Source: Anisus vortex
Lineage: Eukaryota; Mollusca; Gastropoda; Planorbidae
Reading direction: 5' to 3'
NCBI GenBank assembly: GCA_949126835.1
Contig: OX421494.1
Span: 23,458,196-23,522,195 of the forward strand
Length of the DNA stretch: 64,000 bases
Position 1 is the first letter of the stretch; each line of letters starts with the position of its first letter. Shown here in pieces: positions 35,974 to 47,300 of this stretch. The notes under the pieces were generated by a model. That model had not been told where the DNA came from and searched no databases. It saw only the letters and a program-made list of their open reading frames with translations. The position numbers and the translations under genes were made by a program.

Positions 35974-36232
35974 GGCGGGACGGCGGCCGAGCGGCAGCGC
36001 GTTTGGCTGAAGTACCGAAGGTCCTGGGTTCGAATCCTCGTAAAAGATAGTATTTGTTCTTGGGTCTGGGGGTGTCCCTGAGTCTACCCAGCTCTGATGG
36101 GTACTTGATGTTAATTGGGGTAAAGTAAAGGGGGGCTGGGCATTGTGCTGGCCACACAATCCCCTAGTATGCCGTTGCCACAGAAACTGATGAACGCTGC
36201 ATGGATCAATTTGGTCCGACGGGATACTTCAC
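35974..36232 (+). repeat. tRNA-derived SINE, family A (copy 3)
   Basis: The most tRNA-like head of the family: GGCCGAGCGGCAGCGCGTTT followed by the B-box-like GGGTTCGAATCC. Body and tail are complete (CAGCTCTGATGGGTACTTGA ... GGTCCGACGGGATACTTC). An A-box/B-box pair of this type supports RNA polymerase III transcription in known tRNA-SINEs. Confidence 0.88.
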
Positions 36233-38593
36233 TTCCTTTTCAATAATCAATAAGAAATTGATCTATAATTTGTATAATTTATACATTCGATTATCTATTG
36301 CTAAACAGACTGGTCAAGAGTGCAGAGGGGGTAGGAGCGGGTAGAGATGTTCTATTTAAGACCAACCGAAGAGGTTTTGTGCTCATTGGTGTATTATTAG
36401 TGCATTATAGCTGCTTTATTGGTGCTTCTGATAATATTTCTTTATTTATATTTAACAAGCTAAATTACCCGCCGTTACACACGGAAAAAAATTCATAGGT
36501 CTATATAAGCTACTGAAAAAAATATTATAAACTACAATGAACATAAAGCTAATAAAAATTTAATATATTTATTATTTACTGAAAACATTTTAGGAAAGTA
36601 ATTAAAAATTAATTATTTTAATTGGGTTAAAAAAGGGCATTTCTTTTTATTTAACTTTAACAAAAAGCTTGGACTATCCCTGGGTGAGAATCGAATACCC
36701 GTCTCTCGCTTCCGTCTAAAATATAATTATTATATTTTACTTCTTGAAAACATTTTAAGAAAGCTTAAAGCCCTAAAATTGTTTACATCCAAAAGTTTTA
36801 TAAATTGAAATAGAATACAAATAGAAAAAGAAAATTTATCAGTGGGAAATCGAACCCAGGTCACAGTGGACGTTTACCCGACATTTAAACATGCGACAGA
36901 TAAACATGCGACACTTAAACATAGACACTTAACCACACGACAGATAAACATACGGACAGTGGACACATACCGGAAGCTAGCTCGCAAATGTAAAATATCA
37001 GACAATAAGGCCGTTTGTCTTAAAATTAACCAATGGGGCTCGGAATCCACACACATAGTCTTCTTTAAATATATATAGAGAGAGATATATATTTCTGACC
37101 AGTCTTGTACAACCAACTGTATGGCGTATAGATTCTACGAAACTAGATTTGAGTTTAGATTTGTCCAAATATTAGCCTATTTACGCCTAGAAATCGTATC
37201 AATCACTATCTGAATTTAGATCTGATAAAACTCTATTGTGTATAAATCTAATTAAACTATATTATGTGGAAATCTAATAAAACTCTATTGTATAGATCTG
37301 ATCGAACTCTTATTTCAACAATATCTGATCAACTCCTTTCACGAGGAGCCCTAACAATATTGTCATGGACAGTACCCGTTGCCCCACAGGAGTAGCGAAA
37401 TCCAAAATGACCTTTCCCCCACCACAAAAAAAACATTTAAAAAAAAAAACATCGTAAAGTGACCAAACGATGGTCAGTGCTTAATCCCATGTCGGAAACG
37501 GCAACAGTGAGCTGTTCGTGTCACCGGTTTGGTCTCCGTGTGTTAGTCTAAGGACAGATGCTCCACCCAACCCTACGACCACGACTCACAACCTAGCCTG
37601 TGTGACGTTGCTAGCCTCACTTTCAGCAAACATTGAAGGGGGTGCGGAGTGGGTATTAGGGGGGAGGGGAGATGTTTGGGGAAATCCAGAGGGGGAGATT
37701 AAAAAGACCCGTGCCCTGTTTTTTCTTACTTGCTTTCGTTGTTTGTTTTTTCTATTTGTACCATCCATTCTTAAAACCATTGTTTTGTCCGAGGTCTGTC
37801 CAAGGGGACATCACCATGTGTCACATGAAGGGGAGAGGTGGGCTGTCGTAATAGATATATCTTTTTTGTTGTTTGCTGTAAACTCCCCGGAAAAACCTAC
37901 TTTCGTTTTTTTTTCCACATATTTTTTTCTGACAGTCGTGTTAAGTTTGCTTCTAGCCAATTAAAAACATGTATAAACAGATTTCACCTCAGAGCGAATG
38001 GGTTTAAGTTGCACTGTTTGACACTTGGTAAAGACGGTTCCTGTTTCACGGCTCTATCTCTCGGCCACTTGGTGTTTGAGCTGATCGCTAAGCGAGCCCC
38101 CAGCCCCCCCCCCCCTGTATAGACGCAGTGGCTGATTGTATTAGCGGACACCCAACACCTGTACACTCTGACAACCTCCCAATTTTCCTTAACCCTTCGC
38201 CCCCCGAGCTAAGTAGCGCGAGTTTATTAAGAGCTCTAGGGTGTCGTATTTATTGATATCAAATATTGAGGAAACTTGTATTTTATATCCTCTTCAATTG
38301 GTGTACGTTCAGACATTACAATAAGTGTCAAAAAGTTATACGGGAGATTGTACTTAATAGAAGAATGTTCTTTTGTCAACATTGCAGTGTAAGACCTACT
38401 TTTTATTTCTGTGGTGATGGGTGGGGGATGTGGGGGGGAGGGGGGTGAAGAGGGTGATCGAGTACAATGGAGCTGGCTTATATTATTATAAGATAGCATT
38501 TGGCAAAGAAAACTTTTGTGATTTATCACAGTTTTATTGGATAATATAGGTAGTAGTATGTATTTCACATCCGACCAATTTGATTCAAACTGA
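36233..38593. other. Non-coding; tRNA-like fragments and short repeats
   Basis: No gene recognised. B-box-like pieces occur on the - strand near 36683-36705 and 36845-36860 (GGGTTCGATTTCCC) and may be worn SINE heads. An ACATGCGACA-type short repeat lies at 36886-36955, and an AATCTAATAAAACTCTAT-type repeat at about 37205-37320. A-runs, C-runs and G-runs lie near 37430-37450, 38105-38115 and 38430-38446. Confidence 0.45.
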
Positions 38594-38817
38594 CAGTGAA
38601 GCAGCGTTAACAGGCTTCTTTGGCCACGGCATAAGAAGAGATTGTATGACCAGCACGATGCCCATCCGCCCAATACTTTTCCCTAACTAATCTCAGGTAC
38701 AAATCAGAGCTGGGTAGACTCGTGGAAAAACGACCCGAGAACAAATCTTAGCCTTCGCTAAGATTCGATCCCAAGACTTTTGCCCACCGAACGCGCTGCC
38801 GCTCGGCCACCGTGTTC
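38594..38817 (-). repeat. tRNA-derived SINE, family A (copy 4)
   Basis: Reverse-oriented and more diverged: head GAACACGGTGGCCGAGCGGC, B-box remnant GGGATCGAATC, body CAGCTCTGATTTGTACCTGA. Confidence 0.8.
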
Positions 38818-39027
38818 CATATTGGATAATGAGGATAATATTGGATAATGAGGATAATATTGGATAATGAGGATAATATTGGATAATGAGGATAATATTG
38901 GATAATGAGGATAATATTGGATAATGAGGATAATATTGGATAATGAGGATAATATTGGATAATGAGGATAATCCTGGATAATGAGGATAATATTGGATAA
39001 TGAGGATAATATTGGATAATGAGGACC
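38818..39027. repeat. 19-bp minisatellite, ~11 copies
   Basis: Unit ATATTGGATAATGAGGATA, almost perfect; one unit reads ATCCTGG. The array begins exactly at the 5' head of the minus-strand SINE copy. Confidence 0.96.
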
Positions 39028-39161
39028 CCAAAACTGTTTCGTTTACATATATACAGATTAACATTAATTTTAGCGTGATTTTAAGTGAATTTTTCATTTA
39101 AACAAATCAATCTCTTAGCAACACGACCATTTCGCTAAAAATTATCTTAGTTTGCACATCT

Positions 39162-39262
39162 GAAGGAGCAGAGTTCTTCCGTTTCATTTGTCGCAGCATA
39201 AGATGTGATTGTATGACCAGAACAATGTCAAATCGTCTTTAAAAAAAAAAAAAAAAAAAAAA
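39162..39262 (-). repeat. SINE family A fragment next to a 22-bp poly-A
   Basis: Only the 3' half of the SINE body is present (GCAGCATAAGATGTGATTGT and CCAGAACAATG on +). It is followed on + by a run of about 22 A, which on the SINE strand lies on the 5' side, so the A run is not an ordinary retroposon tail. Confidence 0.6.
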
Positions 39263-39564
39263 ACGTCTATCGAATGGTCAAAAAAACAATTGCTCCGTTT
39301 TCTATTTTTGGAAAGCTTCATCACATCTAGGCTATACGATCCAAGGCTCTCCTTTGTGTACAGATTTCACAGAATGAGCGTATACTTTTTTTCTACCCTA
39401 GAATACATAGGATGGAATTTCTGTCAGAACTATTGAAATTCAATTGCACAAATGTTATTTTTTCTTGCTGATATCTATACTAAACTCAAAATTTGTTAAA
39501 ATGTTATTTTATGTTTTTTTTTTGTATTCCTTTCAAACCAAACGGTTTTTCAAATGTTTTACAT

Positions 39565-39718
39565 CCTGTTGTAGTCCCTGGAATAGAAAATTTGAAAAAG
39601 GAAAAAAAATTATCCATAGGGTTAGAGAAGCAGTGTTCACCAATTACAACTTTTTCAGAAAAGAGCTGCAAGGTTCAATAATAGTGAATTTTCACATCTG
39701 ACAAGAGTAACACAGATA
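39565..39718 (+). pseudogene. CR1/Jockey-like LINE, part 1 (before MITE)
   Basis: The + strand encodes PWNRKFEKGKKI and FRKELQGS, the block just upstream of the NLETLE block in the minus-strand relative at 14706-15610. It is interrupted at 39719-39725 by the target duplication of the following MITE and resumes at 40446. Confidence 0.7.
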
Positions 39719-39725
39719 GTTAAAT

Positions 39726-40445
39726 CATAGACTATAATATACATGGACAGCTTGCTTTAGTTTTTTATGCTATTATCTTCTGTTTTTTGCAATTCCCGAT
39801 TCTAAATGAAGTAATTGTAATACAAGTTCCGTTTTATTAAATCGCATTTTTTTTTCGACTCTAAATGAATACTTGTAGGCCTATTAATATATCATTGACA
39901 ATAATAAGATGGACCGCCTGCTCTATTTTTAGAGCTAATTTTCTTTTTTCCGTGTGCACACAACACTGATCTATAAATGTTTCAGCTCTGTACTACTTTC
40001 GATTTTAATTTTTCATTGAGAAAATCATGGAACTTGTATATCAATAACTTTATTTCCGGTATAGCAATTACGTTATTTAGAATCGGGAATTCCGATCATC
40101 AGTGTTTCAAGTCATCATATAGCAGAAATACCATAGACTATAATATACACCGAACATGAGTCTAACAGATAAACTCCATACTTCTTCAATAAGTAATGAT
40201 TTAATTTGAACATTTACCTCCAGTATGCATTTCAATTCATCAACAAAAACTTCCTCATCCATAGCGTCCATATCTTAGTCATAGATTGACGCACAAAATT
40301 TCTAAAAAAATGGTGCGATTCAATAAAAAGGAATTTGTATTACAATTACTTCATTTAGAATCGGGAATTCCGAAATAAGCAGTCTTTCGAGTCATTATAT
40401 AGCAGAAAAACTAAAGCAAGCGGTCCATGTATATTATAGTCTATG
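39726..40445. mobile_element. P-like MITE, 720 bp, inserted in a LINE
   Basis: The termini are inverted (CATAGACTATAATATACATGG at left and its reverse complement at right) and similarity extends for well over 100 bp on each arm, including AATTCCCGATTCTAAATGAA. The flanks are GTTAAAT at 39719-39725 and 40446-40452, or 8 bp if the next C is counted. Joining the flanks restores the LINE reading frame (TQIVKSLNLETLEDRRA). A second, shorter member appears nested inside (about 39890-40145). No coding capacity. The 7-8 bp duplication and CA...TG ends suggest the P superfamily, which is an inference. Confidence 0.85.
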
Positions 40446-40705
40446 GTTAAATCACTAAATCTAGAAACACTAGAGGACAGAAGGGCAAAGAGTAAAGTAG
40501 TAATAATACATAAGGCATTAAACTATAATTTAGAAATACAACACAATAACAATCTATTACAATGCTCAGATAAACATAAAGACAGAAACATTTTCCTTAT
40601 CCGTTATGAGAGAGTGGCATTCGGGCATGGAATGGGTTACCTGAACAAACCAGGAAAACCAATAACTTCACATCATTTAAAACACTAATAGCAATGCAGA
40701 CTATA
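40446..40705 (+). pseudogene. CR1/Jockey-like LINE, part 2 (after MITE)
   Basis: The + strand reads VKSLNLETLEDRRAKSKVV and then, after one frameshift, SGIRAWNGLPEQTRKTNN and FTSFKTLIAM. This is the final conserved block of CR1/Jockey-type polyproteins (WN-x-LP ... F-x-x-x-L). Only the frame change near 40610 and the MITE disrupt it, so it is younger than the minus-strand relative. Confidence 0.82.
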
Positions 40706-40930
40706 CTCAAAACAAGATTGTGTACAAATATATAATGTCAACAACAACAACAGTAACATGAAAAAAGCTACACAACCTTGGAAATAGCAACACTAACAAC
40801 AAACAAACAACAAATTCAAACATGTCAGTTTGATTTAAGTGCTTATATTATGATAACTACTAACAATAAGGTAAACACGAACACTTACGGCAGACAACAT
40901 ATCAACGACTCATATGGTACGAAAAGTAAA
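40706..40930. other. Non-coding; LINE 3' flank
   Basis: CAACAACAACA-type simple sequence near 40738-40750. No gene. Confidence 0.4.
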
Positions 40931-41196
40931 GTATCCAGTAGGACCAAATTGATCCATGGGGCCGGTGAAGCAGCTTTCCCCAGTTTCTGAGGCCACGGCT
41001 TACTAGGTGATTGTGTGGCCAGTACAATGCCCAGCCGCATTTACATTACCCTAACGAAAGTCAGGTACCCATCGTAGATGGGTAGACTCAGGGACACCCT
41101 CCGGGCTCGGGGACACATCCTAGCCTTCACCAGGGTTCGAACCTAGGACCTACGGTACGCCAGCCTAACGCACTGCCGCTCGGCCACCACGCCCCA
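40931..41196 (-). repeat. tRNA-derived SINE, family A (copy 5)
   Basis: A full-length reverse copy: head TGGGGCGTGGTGGCCGAGCG, B box GGTTCGAACCC, complete body and GGTCCTACTGGATAC tail. Confidence 0.88.
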
Positions 41197-42904
41197 TGTA
41201 GTCATAAAGCTGAACGTGGCGGAATATGCAATTAATTATTCTAGATGTGCATATGCACATGTCGATGAAAGATGGATAGGGGATGGGGGTACTCGTTTTT
41301 TTTTCTATAGTATAGCAATACTGATAAATTTATGTTTCCCCATCTACAGCCCGAACCGGAAGTCATATTGACATAGACGTGGGATGACTCTCATCCAATT
41401 TTCGTAAGAAAAAAAAAATCCATGCCAGCGAATGTTCATATTATACATTGTTGTGGGGCAACCCCACTTATTGCTGCCCCGTTGCGTGCCAGATAGCCAA
41501 GACTTACTCATTTAACGCGCACTTGGGTCAGAAGATGACCCTGTGTGTGACGTCATTCAATGCCCAAAAAAAAGATGCTCCGTGGGGTCAGTTTTGACCC
41601 TACAAGTCAATCACTATTGAACTTTCAATCGGGATTGAAAAAAAAAAGTCAAGGCAATGGGAGAAAACTCCCCCGTTAGGTTATGGTTCTTAGAACTGTT
41701 TTCTTACAGCCACTTGTCAAACAAGGGGCGGGGCACAAAATGGCCAGCGAGACATCATTCAAATCCCCGTCAGTCTTTGCTCCGAACCGATAACTATTTG
41801 CTTTCGTCTTATTGGTCGACGCTGAAGCCACGTGACTGGGATTTCTGTCAAAAGTGAAGGAGAGGGGAAAAAAAATTATGTTGATTATAAAAAGGAGCAT
41901 TTTTAAAAAGGGGGGTTGCTTTATGGTTTATTTCATTCAGAGGTTTCACTTGCGACTATCCACTTGTATAGTTCAGTGCACAGTCTTGTTTTAATTCATT
42001 TCATAGTTTTGGCTATTAGGAAACAATCCGTTAACTTGCAGGTTAGTTGTATGTTAACTAAATATTTCTACATTTACTGATGTATCACTCTTGTCAATTG
42101 TTTGTTTGTATTATAATAGAATATGTTCATCTTTTATTGTCAATATTTTATATCTTAATCATTAATTGCCATAAATTGTTCTTTAATATTTTTAAAATAC
42201 ATTTTTTATGAACATTTTGTTTTTCATTATATTTGCTCTCCAACGTAGGTAGTTTTTATCATTTTAAAATAGTCTTAAGTCCGTGTTAACTTTAACCTTT
42301 TAAAACCCTATACTCTTTCTCAAACTTGGATTAGTGACAACTCCGGTTTCTTATATAAAATGTTCTTTGTCAATAAATTAAAAAGAAATACATAAAAAAA
42401 AATTAATCAAAGTTGTACAAATAGAAATAATCCAATTATAAGATTTAAAGTATCAACAAATTTCGTTTAGTATCCTAAAGTAGCAAACACAATAAAAACA
42501 AATATCTATGATCATCTTTAATCTCTTTAAAATCCACTTCTAAGTTTTTGTTAGACCGCTGTTTTCTGAAACAAATCTCTCTTGACAGTAGACCTAACTC
42601 TCTTTCCTACTTACAATAGCCAAAACGCAACCTAAATATTGTCTGTGGATTATATTCTTTTCTCCTAACTAAACATTAGAACTGAACACACAGTGTGCTG
42701 CATACGTTCTATTTACTTTAAACACATGAAATATAATGCTGGAGAGAGTTTTGGATCTTCTTGAAATGTGTAAGGATATAATAATCTCTGTATATTAACA
42801 AGTATTGGTCCTGCTCAAGGTTTTATAAATGTCATATCAGACTTTGAAGGAAAAAAAGCAATATCCACCAAAATGTTTAAAGATAATGATGATTTATCTG
42901 AATG
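41197..42904. other. Non-coding; possible piggyBac-type end
   Basis: No gene recognised. At 41512-41515 a TTAA precedes a CGCGCACTTGGGTCAGAAGATGACCC-like end (positions about 41516-41541). The palindromic GGGTCA...TGACCC resembles some piggyBac termini, but no partner end was found. Confidence 0.4.
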
Positions 42905-43080
42905 ATGTTTTATCTTTATCTGAAAGATGTTTTATCTGAATGATGTTTTATCTGAATGATGTTTTATCTGAAGGATGTTTTATCTGAATGATGTTTTATC
43001 TCAAGGATGTTTTATCTGGAGGATGTTTTATCTGAATGATGTTTTATCTGAAGGATGTTTTATCTTAATGATGTTTTATG
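42905..43080. repeat. 16-bp minisatellite, ~11 copies
   Basis: Unit TCTGAATGATGTTTTA with an alternative GAAGGATG form. Imperfect alternation of the two forms suggests a higher-order 32-bp unit. Confidence 0.92.
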
Positions 43081-43931
43081 GAGGGAAGCACGTGATTATT
43101 TTATCAGTTTCTTTCATCATAGATATAAAAAGAAAAATGATACATTTTATATAGTTTCTATAAATCCCTCAGAAACAAAAGGATAAAAAAAAAATTTTCC
43201 TTTTACCAAAATAATTTGCTACTAATTTATACACAAACAAAAAAAAAAACAGTTTTAAAAATATAAATAGATCTAATCACTTTTTATCCTATTAATTTTA
43301 ATTTTCTTGATACTAGAAATGAATTTAGCATTTATTGTTAAAATTAAATAATAAAGACGAGAAAATAAGTTTCTTTATTTCCACTTATGTTATTCACAAA
43401 ATATAAACAGAAGTATGATGATTATAATTCCTAAGTATTCTTAATTTTAAAAAAAGTTAAGTTGTGCTCTCTGATTTTAAATCTTTCCTTGATAAAATAT
43501 GTACTCCTACATAAAAAAATAAATGTAAAGTATTTAATAAATTTTCTTAAATAATAAAAAAAAATCCTTTAAAGTCCTACATTTATTCTAGTTTTATTCT
43601 AGTTGTGCAATGATACAAATGTTAACATTTGTTTAAAGATTTTTATGTTAGAATGGATTCATATATTTTTTGGTGTGGTCTGATTCTAAGTGTATTAAAA
43701 CTCTATAATGACAGATACTGTGGTGTACAACTTTAATAGATGTCAACGATAATATCGAGTTGTCTTTTATTTAAGGGGAATTTCATATAAACCAGAGGAC
43801 TTGGGTTCGAACCCTATCAAAAAGTTTCTGGATATTTTTTTTATTCCATTCATTCTAAATGGCTGTGTGCAAAATAGTGCAGATATTATGGAACAGTGCA
43901 GCGTATTAGCCACACAATCAGACGTAGTTAT

Positions 43932-43970
<39 letters not shown>

Positions 43971-44261
43971 CTTCTCTTATGCAGAAATGTTAAGCTCTCG
44001 CTCAGTTAGGATAAGAGAAAAAAATTTTTAGACTCGCATACTGATTATGATTACTTGAAACTTTATTAACAATAAAGAATAGTTAGAATTGCATTAAGAA
44101 TAAAGAATACTAATACATTTATACAGAATACAGAATGATTAGAAATTCATTTAAGAATAAAGAATAATTATTAATTTATAAAAAATTTTAAGAAATTCAT
44201 TTTCTTGCTAAATATAATACATTCAACTAATAAATGAATCGCCACAATCTCATTTCACAGA
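43081..44261. other. Dmbx: Non-coding region upstream of Dmbx
   Basis: This is the presumed promoter-proximal or 5' UTR intron region of the homeobox gene. A (CT)n run lies at about 43937-43966, and AAGAATAAAGAATA-type repeats at about 44085-44170. A GGGTTCGAACCC B-box-like piece at 43803-43814 may be a SINE remnant. No TATA box or first exon could be fixed. Confidence 0.4.
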
Positions 44262-44379
44262 ATGCAAGGCTACGGAGCCTTCGGTCTACAACTACCGGCC
44301 CACCATCCTTTTCTGGGTCAGTCTCCACCGTCACACCCACTCTACCTGACGTCACCGTTTTTCTTCGGACAGTACCCAG
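44262..44379 (+). CDS. Dmbx: Dmbx coding exon 1
   Basis: Encodes residues 1-39 plus one base ([16 protein letters not shown]..., rich in Pro, His and Phe). The ATG at 44262 is one base after a good 3' splice signal (TCTCATTTCACAG), so a 5' UTR exon probably lies upstream. The donor is CCAG/GTAGGT at 44379/44380. Confidence 0.88.
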
Positions 44380-47300
44380 GTAGGTGACCGTTATCTGGCC
44401 AGCGGCGACACCAGTAGTCATTTGGGAAAAGTGAGGTGGGTGAGATGAAGGAGTTAAAAAACATGCTCCCAACGAGCATGTTCCAGAGGCGAATTCCGGG
44501 TGTTATAATTAATTCACTCATGGACGTACAGCTATTGGGGGGGAGGAAGGATAAATGTTGACATAACTCATTCCATGCGTTTTTGTATATTAATTTTGTT
44601 AAAATTAGCAGTCATGACACCATTATTATGTGTGTGTTAGAAATCATTGTAAAAAAATGAAAATGTAATCGATGGCTGACAGGATGGATGCATGAACGTT
44701 AAGATAATATCCCATGATTCCACATTTTAAATCCATGATAACCAATTCCTACAAAACTATTTGTCAAGCTCATATTACATTTTTATTGCGCTCTTGAGGG
44801 ATAAACTAAAAGAAGAGCATTATAATAAAATTATGCAGTTTGCTTATCCCAACAGCGATATTGACAGAAGAAATAATTAACCAATATTTTAAACTGAAGC
44901 TAAATACATGTATACAACAAAGAAAAATTTTGCAGGTTTTTGTCGCTGAACACGACCTGTTTACGCTAAATAGGAAAATACCAGAAAACGTTGCGTCACA
45001 TCCGGAGATGATTTTATTCTTCTTCAAACTTTCCGTGATGAGTTGACTTAAAATGGACATTGTAATTATAAACGGGAAAGCAGTTTAAAGGAAATGTAGT
45101 ACAAGTTACATTTTTATGAACTAGTCGCAACTGACTACTGTGTGCACCATTAAATACTAGTCTGAAATTAGGGGAAACAAAAAGTAAGACCCAATAATAC
45201 CGGTGGATGGCCTTCAGCTGTAAATGTCTATATAGCGATGCGGCCTTGGTGATAATTAGGTTATGTTTGAAGCATTATTTACATTCTTTTTTTTATATAA
45301 AATATTAACGGGTATATTATTTTTTTTTTGTTGACAGATATATTATTTGATGCTCGCTACGGGGCCCACAGGAAGCAAAGACGCAGCAGGACCGCATTTA
45401 CCAACCAGCAGCTTGGGGCCCTGGAAAAGACATTTGCCAAAACTCATTACCCGGATGTAGTCATGCGCGAGAGGCTGGCTATGATAACCAACCTACCAGA
45501 AGCTAGAATACAGGTTTGTTAACAACATTGTATTAGCTGTAAAAAAATATGTAATAAATTATTATTTAAATGTATAAATAATTTTGAATAATATTAAGAC
45601 TTAATAAAATATGTATTCTAGCGTAGATCTATAATTTCGATGGTGAAATTAGAATATTTAAATGTCCTTTTTGTCTTGTTAAATTTGAATGAAAAAAATA
45701 TGGTAAACGTTAATGAATAATGAGCTTTATCTTTCAAAATGTTGGGGCAGATAACGAGGGTGAAATCTCTAAATATTTTATGAGAATTACATTTTTTTGT
45801 CATAATACTAAACTGAAAACTGTAATATTTAGACAATAGACAACAATTGTTGCTATTTGTAAATCTTTTGAGTTAAATAAAAGAGTAATTAGCTTTAAAA
45901 TTAAAATATCCTCAATTAAACGTATCCAGTTTTAGAGATATCAATATAAATTGTTTGGAAAAATAATATAATTGTTATTGATTAACAAATAAGTGTTTTG
46001 CCATGATAGATAAGTCATTTAGATATAATGTTGCATCATTATTGATCACTGGTCACGAGATAATGGCCAGGAATGACTTAGGTCTTCTAAATTGTGTTAA
46101 AATGCTGGAAAGCAAGATCTTTTCTTTATATTGTGTTGGTTGATTGTTTAGCAACTGGAGCTGGATAACAAACTGTAGTTCTCAAAATATAATATATCTT
46201 TCGCAGGTGTGGTTTAAAAACAGGCGCGCGAAGTATCGAAAGAAGCAGCGAGGAGCTCGCCCGAAATCTCAAGATAGCGACGCACCCACCGTTTGCAAAA
46301 CTGGAAAGCAAGATGGCCGCCAGGAAAGCAGCGCCGCGGACGACGCTGGCAAAGACGACTCGTGCCGGGACAGCTCCTTCTCCCACAGCGAGGATGAAAA
46401 CGACGCGGACAGCGAGTGTCCGGACGTGGACGACGAATCGCCGGACGTGGAAGTGACGTCACTCTGTGATAAAGACGAGATTAAAAGTTTAGCTGACGAG
46501 AGGAAGAGTTCTACACCAGGTAATCATATTCGTGATTTATTTTTTGTATTTTTGTAGGAATATTCGTAAACCTAAACATAAGGAATAAACATGTAAGCTT
46601 TAAAAAGACGGTAGACTATCACAACACTACCAATTGCTTTAAATGCTGAATATTATATTACTATAAGAAGAAAAGGTCCCAAAGGTCCTGGTTTCGAATC
46701 CTGGTGAAGGCCCATGTTCCCGGGTTTGGAGGTGTCTCCGAGTCTTACCCAGCTCTGATGGCTACCTGCTTTTAGTTTAGGTAAAGACGGCTGGACATTT
46801 GTTGACCACACAATTCCCTAGTGTGTCTTTCGGCCATAGAAAGTTTTAAACACTGCTTTACCGGCCTTACAGGTCAATTCTGTCCGACGGGATACTTAAA
46901 AAAAAAAATTAATAAATAGTAATAAGAAAAAGTTCATTTGTTACTTGTTTATATCTGTAATATACACACACAGATGTACCATATCATGATTTTCATGTAT
47001 TCAAATTTTAAGAACTCAAGAAATAAACTCTTTTTTTTTCGCTTCTTTCTCCCTTACAATCACAGTTTTTCGAGGGCGTGATGACAACGAAGCAAAATCC
47101 CAGGCAAACGTGACCCAGCCCAGATTGTTACACGAGCAGACGTCAGACTGCAAGCCTGTGATTTCCTCTTCACTAGCAAGTAAGTCAGTCAAAGCATGTG
47201 GAGGCCATTTATAGACTGGTTTCCCCTGGCTTTGTGTTAAGTTATCTCATAGAAAGAAATGCCAAAACACTATTTTGCAGAATTTGTATTGAAACGCAAA

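Noticed and set aside
35974..36060. tRNA gene at a GGTTCGAATCC B box
   Set aside because: The head is followed by a conserved SINE body present many times, and no complete cloverleaf was found.
41512..41610. piggyBac element starting at TTAA with GGGTCA...TGACCC
   Set aside because: Only one end is visible, no inverse end or second TTAA partner was found, and short palindromes of this type occur by chance.
46126..46462. Antisense frames opposite Dmbx exon 3
   Set aside because: They are shadows of a GC-rich coding exon. The sense frame has homeodomain motifs and splice sites.
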